A DNA stretch of 45,609 bases. Source: an uncultured Marivita sp. Its GTDB lineage: Bacteria > Pseudomonadota > Alphaproteobacteria > Rhodobacterales > Rhodobacteraceae. Shown piece after piece: positions 7,567-14,950 of the stretch. The DNA lies in contig CANNCS010000017.1 of NCBI GenBank assembly GCA_947503115.1, positions 1-45,609 on the forward strand, in the 5' to 3' direction. Each line of letters begins with the position of its first letter. Position 1 is the stretch's first letter. The notes under the pieces are model-generated. The model made no database searches. It was not told the DNA's origin and saw only the letters and a list, made by a program, of their open reading frames with translations. The translations under genes and the position numbers were made by a program.

Positions 7567-9981
7567 TCAGGCGCGCAACCGTGTGCCTTCGGCGTCGAAC
7601 GGCGGCCGCGAGAGGATCGTCGCGCGATGCGGACGTCCCAGTACCATCACTTCGACCTGATCGCCCGCGTCACCGTTCTTGATGAACCCCAGCGCCAGTG
7701 ACTGGCCAACATGGTATCCGTACGAACCTGAACTGACGCGCCCGATACCGACCCCGTCCTTGAAGATCGGCTCCCCGCCTGTAGCGTCAGCATTTGACGC
7801 CTCTGTGTCTTCAGCGTTCAGTGCCAACAGCACCATCCGTTCCCGTGCCGGTTTGGCCATGTTGGTCTCCGCAGACGCGCTGTTGAGGTAGGCTTTGTCA
7901 CTCCGGCAGAGCCGTTCCAGTCCACATTCCTGAGGCCAGTATTCGGGGCTGTATTCCCGCCCCCACGATCCGTAGCCTTTCTCCATCCGCAGGCTCATCA
8001 ACGCGCGGCTTCCAACAGGTGCCGCACCGAAGTCTTGCCCCGCTTGCAACAGGGCCGAGTAAAGCGCGGCCTGATCCTCGACGCGGCAATGCAGCTCCCA
8101 ACCAAGATCACCGGTGAAGGACACCCGCAGCGCCATCACCTCAACTCCGGCGATCTCGATCCTGTTCGAGCGCATGAATGGCCAATCGGCGCTGTCGAGC
8201 GACGTGTTGGTCAGCCTTTGAAGCATGGCCCGCGACTGTGGCCCAGCGACATTGAACCCGCACCATGTGGTGGTCAGAGAGTCAAAAGTTGTGCCTTTGG
8301 GCAAAGGCACCGCGTCATAGAACCGTTTCTGATAGTGCTCGGCCATGCCCGAGCTAACAATCCAGAATTCGTCCGCGGCCAAACGTGTGACGGTTGCATC
8401 CCCTGCGATGCCGCCCCGTTTACCGATCAATGGGGTCAGGCAAGACCGTCCCACCTCTTGTGGCATACGGTTGGCGAAAACGGCGTCAAGCCACGCCTCG
8501 GCCCCAGGTCCGGCCACGCGGTATTTGGCGAAGTTCGAAATGTCGATGATCCCGGCAGCGTCGCGCAAGGTCCGTGCCTCCTGACCCACCACATCCCACC
8601 ACGGTTGACGCGTGAAACCCGCGCTGTCGGGCACGCCCTTCGCAAAATAAAGCGGATGCTCCCATCCGTAGTTCAGGCCAAAGACCGCACCCATCTCTTT
8701 TTGCGTCTCATAGATGGGGCGGGTGCGCACGGGGCGGCCAGCCTCGCGTTCTTCGCCCGGGAAATGAATCTTGAAGCGGTGCGCATATTGATCGCCGACA
8801 CGGGCCTTGGTGAATTTGGCATCCGCCCAATCGCCAAAACGTGCCATGTCCCATGCGAACATGTCGTACTGCATTTCACCTTCAATGATCCATTGAGCCA
8901 CCATCAGGCCCATGCCACCGGACTGAGAGAAGCCGGGGATGATGCCATTGCAGCAGAAATAGCCCTGTTTCTCGGGCACCGGACCCAGCAGAACATTGCT
9001 GTCGGGCGACCAGATCATTGGCCCGTTGATCACGCGTTTGATCCCGGCATTGCCAACTGCTGGCACCCGGTCGATGGCCCGCATCATGTTGGGTTCGATG
9101 CGTTCCAGATCGTCGGCGAACAGCTCGTGCCCAAAGCCCGGCGGCGTGCCGTTCTCGGCCCAAAAACGCACGTCTTTTTCATATGCGCCGACCAACAGAC
9201 CTTTGCCCTCTTGTCGCAAGTAGTATTCGCCATCCCGGTCCGCGACGGACGGCAGACGGCGGTCCATCGCTTCGATATCGGCAATCGCCTCTGTGACGAA
9301 ATACTGGTGTTCGGTTGGCAGAAGTGGAAGCGTGATCCCCGCCAATGCCGCCACTTCGCGCCCCCAGAGACCAGCCGCATTGATCACCCAGTCGGTACGG
9401 ATGTCGCCTTTAGGCGTACGGACGATCCATGTGCCATCCGGTTGCTGTTCGGTCGCCGTAACCGGTGTGAAGCGGTGGATTTCTGCGCCTTTCTGGCGCG
9501 CGCCGGCGGCGTAAGCGGCAGTTACACCCGACGGGTCTACATTGCCGCCGTCGGGTTCATACATGATGCAGCGGATGCCGTCGAAATTAACCAGCGGGTG
9601 CAACGCTTCGGCCTCAGTGCGGCTGACCTCATGGAAGTTCATGCCAAAAAGTTTGGCCTTGGCCGCCTGCAAGCGCAGTTGGTGTTCGCGTGTTTCGGTC
9701 TGCGCAAGGTAGAGCGATCCGGGTTGGAACACACCACAGCTTTGGCCAGTCTCGGCCTCCAACTGATTGTAGAGGGTCATCGTGTAGTGCTGGATGCGGC
9801 TGATATTGGTGCTGTCATGCAGCCCGTGAATATTCGCCGCCGCATGCCATGTAGAGCCGCTGGTCAGTTCGTCCCGCTCCAACAAGACAACATCGGTCCA
9901 GCCCAATTTTACCAAATGGTACAAAATCGAACAGCCAATGACTCCGCCCCCTATGACAACAGCTTGGGCATGGGTTTTCAT
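7567..9981 (-). CDS. FAD-dependent dehydrogenase with GcvT domains (sarcosine/dimethylglycine dehydrogenase-like)
   Basis: Predicted to demethylate an N-methylated glycine (dimethylglycine or sarcosine) and pass the one-carbon unit to tetrahydrofolate. The 804-residue protein has an N-terminal DAO/FAD domain with VVIGGGVIG (8-16). The SGSTWHAA segment has H46 where dimethylglycine/sarcosine dehydrogenases attach FAD covalently. An FAO_M region and aminomethyltransferase GCV_T and GCV_T_C domains follow (from about 420). The start at 9981 is chosen because AAGGAG lies nine bases upstream and the paralogue begins identically (MKT). It is divergent from that paralogue across 146 bases. The exact substrate cannot be read from sequence. 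Confidence 0.92.
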   Translation of the reverse strand: MKTHAQAVVIGGGVIGCSILYHLVKLGWTDVVLLERDELTSGSTWHAAANIHGLHDSTNISRIQHYTMTLYNQLEAETGQSCGVFQPGSLYLAQTETREHQLRLQAAKAKLFGMNFHEVSRTEAEALHPLVNFDGIRCIMYEPDGGNVDPSGVTAAYAAGARQKGAEIHRFTPVTATEQQPDGTWIVRTPKGDIRTDWVINAAGLWGREVAALAGITLPLLPTEHQYFVTEAIADIEAMDRRLPSVADRDGEYYLRQEGKGLLVGAYEKDVRFWAENGTPPGFGHELFADDLERIEPNMMRAIDRVPAVGNAGIKRVINGPMIWSPDSNVLLGPVPEKQGYFCCNGIIPGFSQSGGMGLMVAQWIIEGEMQYDMFAWDMARFGDWADAKFTKARVGDQYAHRFKIHFPGEEREAGRPVRTRPIYETQKEMGAVFGLNYGWEHPLYFAKGVPDSAGFTRQPWWDVVGQEARTLRDAAGIIDISNFAKYRVAGPGAEAWLDAVFANRMPQEVGRSCLTPLIGKRGGIAGDATVTRLAADEFWIVSSGMAEHYQKRFYDAVPLPKGTTFDSLTTTWCGFNVAGPQSRAMLQRLTNTSLDSADWPFMRSNRIEIAGVEVMALRVSFTGDLGWELHCRVEDQAALYSALLQAGQDFGAAPVGSRALMSLRMEKGYGSWGREYSPEYWPQECGLERLCRSDKAYLNSASAETNMAKPARERMVLLALNAEDTEASNADATGGEPIFKDGVGIGRVSSGSYGYHVGQSLALGFIKNGDAGDQVEVMVLGRPHRATILSRPPFDAEGTRLRA

Positions 9982-10057
9982 CTTGGGCGACTCCTTGCAT
10001 CCTGACCCTACCCTCGCGTTCATACGGCATGCGCGATTGCCACAAGCCGACACCGCG

Positions 10058-10072
10058 TGTCGTTTTTCGACA
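10058..10072. promoter_or_regulatory. Inverted repeat between divergent dehydrogenase genes, possible operator
   Basis: TGTCG, five T residues, CGACA: a perfect 5-5-5 dyad in the 146-base gap between the two GcvT-type dehydrogenase genes. The spacing suits a dimeric regulator. No cognate regulator gene is adjacent and I do not identify the binding protein. Confidence 0.4.
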
Positions 10073-10096
10073 GGACGCCACACCACGCCGGACACA

Positions 10097-10115
10097 TGGT
10101 CTGGACAACAGACCA
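10097..10115 (+). promoter_or_regulatory. Hairpin directly upstream of a ribosome-binding site
   Basis: TGGTCTG and CAGACCA form a seven-base-pair stem with loop GACAA. It abuts the GGGAG ribosome-binding site (10116-10120) of the dehydrogenase that starts at 10128. It could influence mRNA stability or translation, but there is no direct evidence. Confidence 0.35.
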
Positions 10116-10127
10116 GGGAGACTGAGC

Positions 10128-12533
10128 ATGAAAACGCAGGCGCGAGTGGTGGTGATCGGCGGCGGGGTTGTTGGTGTTTCGGTGCTGTATCACCTGACCA
10201 AGCTGGGTTGGTCGGATGTCATGTTGGTGGAACGTTCTGAACTGACAAGCGGATCGACATGGCATGCGGCGGGCGGGTTTCACACGCTGAACGGCGACAC
10301 CAACATGGCCGCGCTTCAGGGATACACGATACGACTTTACAAGGAGCTGGAAGAAATCACCGGCATGTCCTGCGGGTTGCATCATGTGGGCGGCATCACG
10401 CTGGCCGACAACCGCGACCGGTTCGACATGTTGCTCGCTGAGCGGGCCAAGCACCGCTACATGGGGCTGGATACGCAGATTGTCGGGCCCGACGAAATCG
10501 CCAAGATCGCGCCGATCACCAACCTGGATGGTATCCTTGGCGCCTTGTACGACCCGCTTGATGGACATCTTGATCCGTCAGGAACAACCCACGCCTATGC
10601 CAAGGCGGCGCGTATGGGTGGGGCCACGATTGAAACCCATGTGATGGTGCAAGAAACCACGCAGCGCCCAGATGGGACGTGGAATGTCGTAACCGACAAG
10701 GGCACGATCCATGCCGAACATGTGGTCAATGCGGGTGGCCTTTGGGCACGCGAGGTTGGCGCGATGGCGGGGGTCTACCTGCCGCTGCACCCGATGGAGC
10801 ATCAGTATATTGTCACCGACGAAATCGCGGAGATTTACGAGCGTGATACCGAACACCCGCATGTGATGGACCCCGCGGGCGAATCCTATCTGCGGCAAGA
10901 AGGGCGCGGGTTGTGCATCGGGTTCTACGAACAACCCTGCCGCCCTTGGGCCGTAGGTGGCACACCTTGGACCTTTGGGCATGAACTGCTGCCAGATGAT
11001 TTCGACAAGATCGAGGACAGCATCGCCTTTGCGTATAAACGCTTTCCGGTGCTGGAAACCGCAGGTGTAAAATCCGTGATCCACGGCCCCTTCACCTTTG
11101 CACCGGACGGCAACCCACTGGTTGGCCCGGTACCCGGCTTGCGCAACTATTGGTCAGCTTGTGGTGTGATGGCCGGGTTCAGTCAGGGCGGTGGCGTTGG
11201 TCTGATGTTGGCGCAGTGGATGATTGAGGGCGAATGCGAGCGCGATGTGTCCGCGATGGATGTCGCGCGGTTTGGCGACTGGATCAGCCCCGGCTACACC
11301 CTGCCCAAGGTGGTCGAGAACTATCAGAAACGATTTTCCGTCAGCCACCCAAACGAAGAGCTGCCCGCCGCGCGGCCCAATCGCACGACAATGATGTACG
11401 ACATCTTCGATGACATGGGTGCGGTCTGGGGCGCACAGTTCGGGCTGGAGGTGGTCAATTACTTCGCGGACGGTGACGAGACGCGGTACGAGACGCCAAG
11501 CTTCCGCCGGTCCAACGCGTGGGAAGCGACCGCACGCGAGGTGAAGGCCGTCCGAGAAGCCGTTGGAATCAATGAGGTTCAGAACTTCGGAAAGTACGAG
11601 GTAATGGGGCCGAACGCGCGCGACTGGCTCGACCGTGTGATGGCCGGTCGGGTGCCGAAACCGGGTCGGTTGTCGCTGACGCCAATGCTGTCGCACAAGG
11701 GACGTTTGATCGGGGACTTCACCATTTCCTGCCTGTCGGACACCCATTTCCAACTGACCGCCAGCTACGGATCGCAAGCTTATCACATGCGCTGGTTCGA
11801 ACAGAACGCCGCTGGGGGCGTGACTGTCCGAAACGTGTCGGATCAGCTCACTGGGTTCCAGATCGCGGGGCCGAATGCCCGCAAGGTGCTGGATGCGGTC
11901 ACGCGCGATGCGACGGACCTCAAGTTCATGGATGTGCGCCCGATGACCATCGGCATGACCCCCTGTCTTGTGCAACGGGTCAGCTATACGGGCGGTCTTG
12001 GGTATGAAATTTACTGCGAACCTGTGGCGCAGCGCCAGTTATGGCACACGCTTTGGGCTGCCGGACAAAACCACGGGATGCGGCCCTTTGGAATGCGCGC
12101 GATGATGTCCCTGCGTCTGGACAAGTTCTTCGGCTCTTGGCTGTCAGAGTTTTCCCCCGACTACACCCCTGCCGAAACCGGGATGGACCGCTTTATCGCT
12201 TGGTCAAAGAACGCGGATTTCATTGGGCGGGCGGCCGCCGAGGCCGAACGCGCCAGCCCACCGGATCGTGTGCTTTCTGCGTTCGAGGTGGCGGTGACAG
12301 ATGCCGATGTGAATGCCTATGAGCCGATCTGGATCGACGGCTCTGTACAGGGCTTCTGCACCTCGGGTGGATATTCGCACCATGCCGGGAAATCCATCGC
12401 ACTTGGCCTGATCCCACGCCGCAACGCGACCGAGGGGCAGGCAGTGCAGATCGAAATACTGGGCAAGATGTGTGATGCCACGCTTATCACCACTCCGCTT
12501 TACGACGCTGACGGGGCGCAGATGCGCGGCTAA
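10128..12533 (+). CDS. FAD-dependent dehydrogenase with GcvT domains (paralogue of the 7567-9981 gene)
   Basis: An 801-residue paralogue of the divergent neighbour with the same order: DAO/FAD domain with VVIGGGVVG (8-16), SGSTWHAAG with probable FAD-linking H46, FAO_M region, then GCV_T and GCV_T_C. Likely role is oxidative demethylation of sarcosine, dimethylglycine or a related methylated amine, with folate accepting the C1 unit. The ATG at 10128 is chosen for its GGGAG seven bases upstream and the MKT start shared with the paralogue. An ORF running further upstream lacks such support. A MobA-like gene follows after nine bases. The two proteins differ clearly beyond the core motifs, so substrates may differ. 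Confidence 0.92.
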   Translation: MKTQARVVVIGGGVVGVSVLYHLTKLGWSDVMLVERSELTSGSTWHAAGGFHTLNGDTNMAALQGYTIRLYKELEEITGMSCGLHHVGGITLADNRDRFDMLLAERAKHRYMGLDTQIVGPDEIAKIAPITNLDGILGALYDPLDGHLDPSGTTHAYAKAARMGGATIETHVMVQETTQRPDGTWNVVTDKGTIHAEHVVNAGGLWAREVGAMAGVYLPLHPMEHQYIVTDEIAEIYERDTEHPHVMDPAGESYLRQEGRGLCIGFYEQPCRPWAVGGTPWTFGHELLPDDFDKIEDSIAFAYKRFPVLETAGVKSVIHGPFTFAPDGNPLVGPVPGLRNYWSACGVMAGFSQGGGVGLMLAQWMIEGECERDVSAMDVARFGDWISPGYTLPKVVENYQKRFSVSHPNEELPAARPNRTTMMYDIFDDMGAVWGAQFGLEVVNYFADGDETRYETPSFRRSNAWEATAREVKAVREAVGINEVQNFGKYEVMGPNARDWLDRVMAGRVPKPGRLSLTPMLSHKGRLIGDFTISCLSDTHFQLTASYGSQAYHMRWFEQNAAGGVTVRNVSDQLTGFQIAGPNARKVLDAVTRDATDLKFMDVRPMTIGMTPCLVQRVSYTGGLGYEIYCEPVAQRQLWHTLWAAGQNHGMRPFGMRAMMSLRLDKFFGSWLSEFSPDYTPAETGMDRFIAWSKNADFIGRAAAEAERASPPDRVLSAFEVAVTDADVNAYEPIWIDGSVQGFCTSGGYSHHAGKSIALGLIPRRNATEGQAVQIEILGKMCDATLITTPLYDADGAQMRG

Positions 12534-12542
12534 ACTGGGGGC

Positions 12543-13148
12543 ATGACCCAGATAACACTTGTGATTCCCGCAGCCGGCGCCAGCCGTCGGATGGGCGACC
12601 GTGACAAATTGCTTGAACCCGTCGACGGGTTCCCTCTTTTGCGGGGAGTGGCCGTGCGCGCCCTGGCGGTGAGCGATGATGTGATCGTCACCCTGCCCTC
12701 GGAAACCCACCCCCGAGCTGAGGTGTTGGACGGGTTAGCAGTACGACAAATCGCGGTGCCCGATGCGGCGGACGGAATGTCAGCTTCTTTGCGCCATGCG
12801 GCGGCGGCAGTGTCTCACGAAACCGAAGGAGTTATGATCCTGCCCGCAGACATGCCTGACCTGACCGAAGACGATCTGCGCCATGTGCTTCAGGCGTTCG
12901 ATGATGCTAGCGGCGAATTTCTTGTACAGGCCACCGGGGCCGACGGCACGCCAGGCCACCCGGTGATGTTTCCCGCCGACCTGATGCCAGAGTTCAAATC
13001 ACTGACCGGCGACGCAGGCGCGCGGGCGATTCTACAGGCCAATCGGCACCGATTGATTCGAGTCGCCCTGCCCGGCGAAAACGCCCTGACTGATCTGGAT
13101 ACGCCCGGCGCGTGGACGCTCTGGCGGGCGAACAATCCTGACAGATAG
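12543..13148 (+). CDS. MobA-like nucleotidyltransferase (NTP_transf_3)
   Basis: A 201-residue protein with the MobA/IspD-type start LVIPAAGASRRMGDRDKLLEP (nucleotide-binding loop within about residues 6-26). It also has the PADMPDLT metal/nucleotide motif (about 101-108) and the GTPGHPVMFP segment characteristic of MocA/CoxI-side molybdopterin cytidylyltransferase-like proteins. It probably transfers a nucleotide to a cofactor or phosphosugar. No molybdenum hydroxylase gene is nearby, so the acceptor is unknown. A GGGGG stretch precedes the ATG, which lies nine bases after the dehydrogenase stop, so the two are probably co-transcribed. Confidence 0.85.
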   Translation: MTQITLVIPAAGASRRMGDRDKLLEPVDGFPLLRGVAVRALAVSDDVIVTLPSETHPRAEVLDGLAVRQIAVPDAADGMSASLRHAAAAVSHETEGVMILPADMPDLTEDDLRHVLQAFDDASGEFLVQATGADGTPGHPVMFPADLMPEFKSLTGDAGARAILQANRHRLIRVALPGENALTDLDTPGAWTLWRANNPDR

Positions 13149-13173
13149 CTTGTGGATAAGTTTGCGGACAAAA

Positions 13174-13208
13174 AAATGGGACGGCTCTCCCCTGCCGTCC
13201 CATTTCTT
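13174..13208 (+). terminator. Rho-independent terminator after the MobA-like gene
   Basis: A 12-base-pair stem (13174-13185 with 13194-13205, core ATGGGACGGC) closes an eight-base loop. It has A residues on the left and a T-rich right side. It is placed 25 bases after the stop codon. Confidence 0.88.
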
Positions 13209-13356
13209 TCGATCGCTGCCTCTTTCGGGCGCAATCGGCTGTAAAACTGCCGCGACTTTCGTCGGTAGCGGAGACACTACTCAAGAAAGACGTCGAAGCA
13301 AGACAAAAATGCCGAAATTGTGAACACTTAACGCCTTCGGCCGAAGAAAGATGACG

Positions 13357-13911
13357 TCAGGGAACGCGCCACTCTCCGAACCAGCCATTACACGCCATAA
13401 AAACAGCACGTCTGTGCGGATCGATCAGCTGCATCAGCTCAATTGATTCGATTCGGCAGGTCAGCACTGTGAACCAATCTAGGCTGGCGAGCTTGGTGTA
13501 GGCATGGGCGTTTGGTATCGATGTGCCGGGGTTTGGGGACGCTCCATAGGCCATGCGCGACCCATCCGGTACGTTGTTCCACCGATCGGCGACTTCACCG
13601 CCCTGGAGGATCGTGACGCGTGTGGACAACCGAATTTGCAGCTTGGCTTTTTCATCCCAAACCAACAGCTGCGCGCGCGGATTAGATCGCAGCGAAACGA
13701 CCTTGTCAGACCCTCCGTCAGTGTGGATTTCCACAGTACTTTCACCGCGGTTGGCCCCGCGCAAGACAACCGTGCGCGCTTCGGGTGTGCCGTCGGGCGA
13801 CACGGTGGCAAAGACCGGATGGCGGGCTGCCGCGTGTCTGTCAGCCACCCCACGCGTCAGGCGTTGCCAGCCGAGATCCAGAAAGGCGGCAAGGTCTTGC
13901 GGGTCACTCAT
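13357..13911 (-). CDS. Pyridoxamine 5'-phosphate oxidase-family FMN-binding protein
   Basis: A 184-residue protein with the split-barrel flavin fold. The strand HPVFATVSPDGTPEARTVVLR (about 31-51) and the segment DGGSDKVVSLRSNPRAQLLVWD match the FMN-binding part of PNPOx-like proteins of the Alr4036 type. It lacks the full C-terminal signature of PdxH, so I do not call it the vitamin B6 enzyme. It is the last gene of a four-gene overlapping set (eight-base overlap with the AttH-like gene). Substrate unknown. Confidence 0.8.
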   Translation of the reverse strand: MSDPQDLAAFLDLGWQRLTRGVADRHAAARHPVFATVSPDGTPEARTVVLRGANRGESTVEIHTDGGSDKVVSLRSNPRAQLLVWDEKAKLQIRLSTRVTILQGGEVADRWNNVPDGSRMAYGASPNPGTSIPNAHAYTKLASLDWFTVLTCRIESIELMQLIDPHRRAVFMACNGWFGEWRVP

Positions 13912-14950
13912 ATCCTGTCATCTCCAGATAACCGCGCCCGGTATGAGAACCCTGAACAGTGACAGGTCCCTCCCAATACGGGATCGACAGTGCCATCCAA
14001 GCCTTTGGGTTAAGCACATCTACGGTGACATTGATGCCTTTGTCCGGCAACTGCACCGCCCAGCGGCTCGGCACATCGCGTCCCGCCACCTCGGACCACT
14101 CGAGAGGTTGGGCTGCAAATGCACCGTCTGCGTAAGATGTGGTTGTCCCGTCCGCTTCGATCCAAGTGGCGGACGAAAACGAAGCGCCTTCGTCTTCACG
14201 CAGCAGAAAGCCCATAAGCTTGTCGCCAGTGTCAAAGGACAGCGAAAACCAGTCCCAGCCGGATTGAGTGTCTGCCAAGGGCTGGGACGACCATTCACGG
14301 TCTAGCCAAGCCGCGCCGGTTACCGGAACATCGCCTTGCGGCAGGGTCAACGTGCCAGACACCTCGTAGTAGGGTTGCGAGTAATAGTAACTGGCTTGCC
14401 CTTGGGCCGACTTCACTGAAAATCCATTGTCCCCATGAAAGACCAGAGGGCCGTTTGCTGCGAGCTCCAAGTCATAAGCGAACGCGTTCCCCCGCGCGGT
14501 GAGGGTCAGGTCGTCAAAGGATGATCCCGCCATCTGCCAATCGTCGATCCAAGCCTCGAAAGGCTGTGATGTGACGCCGGCCTGACCGACCCCACCCCGT
14601 GCGATGCGTTCTGCGACAAGGTGCTGGTCAGGCGTGGTGACAGCGGCATGGGCGAACCAGACCTGAGGATCAGCCCAGCCTCCGCGGGTTTCTGGTGCCA
14701 AAGCAGAGCGAAAAAGCGTCCATTGTACACCGTAGGCCGTGCCGTCAGGTCCTGTGAGGTTCGCGGTCAGATACCACCATTCGATGCGGTAGTCAGGATG
14801 TGCCGCGTGATCCTGCGGGAAGTCAAACGCCGGGTTGGGCGTCGGTACGGCAAAGCCTTCCGCGTCGGTGCCGAGGCCCGCAAAACCTTGTGCCAGCGCC
14901 TGAGCAGGCAACAACAGGACCAAGCAAAGCAGTTTACCGATCATTGGCAA
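13904..14950 (-). CDS. Secreted CrtC/AttH lipocalin-like protein
   Basis: A 348-residue protein with a signal peptide (hydrophobic 5-18, cleavage after A-L-A near residue 20). Its body matches the hydroxyneurosporene synthase/AttH family: YRIEWWYLTANL near residue 54, a central WLDREWSSQ and GWDWFSLSFDTG stretch, and a C-terminal YWEGPVTVQG. Known members are two-lipocalin-domain proteins; CrtC hydrates carotenoids, while AttH-like members sit with ABC transporters and have no settled activity. Here the ABC context (ATPase and FtsX permease upstream, overlaps of 4 and 17 bases) favours the AttEFGH-like type over carotenoid synthesis. An alternative ATG lies two codons in. Confidence 0.85.
   Translation of the reverse strand: MPMIGKLLCLVLLLPAQALAQGFAGLGTDAEGFAVPTPNPAFDFPQDHAAHPDYRIEWWYLTANLTGPDGTAYGVQWTLFRSALAPETRGGWADPQVWFAHAAVTTPDQHLVAERIARGGVGQAGVTSQPFEAWIDDWQMAGSSFDDLTLTARGNAFAYDLELAANGPLVFHGDNGFSVKSAQGQASYYYSQPYYEVSGTLTLPQGDVPVTGAAWLDREWSSQPLADTQSGWDWFSLSFDTGDKLMGFLLREDEGASFSSATWIEADGTTTSYADGAFAAQPLEWSEVAGRDVPSRWAVQLPDKGINVTVDVLNPKAWMALSIPYWEGPVTVQGSHTGRGYLEMTGYE

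Noticed and set aside
8035-10005. A 656-codon plus-strand open frame
   Set aside because: It lies antisense within the GcvT-type dehydrogenase gene, whose motifs and length are complete. A long antisense frame is common in GC-rich coding DNA.
13335-13346. Twelve-base palindrome CTTCGGCCGAAG near the end of the FMN-binding protein gene
   Set aside because: No T-run on the minus strand and a small loop-less dyad; too weak for a terminator call.
13904-14950. Carotenoid hydratase CrtC identity
   Set aside because: The fold family fits, but the ABC-transporter operon and lack of any carotenoid gene favour the AttH-like group.
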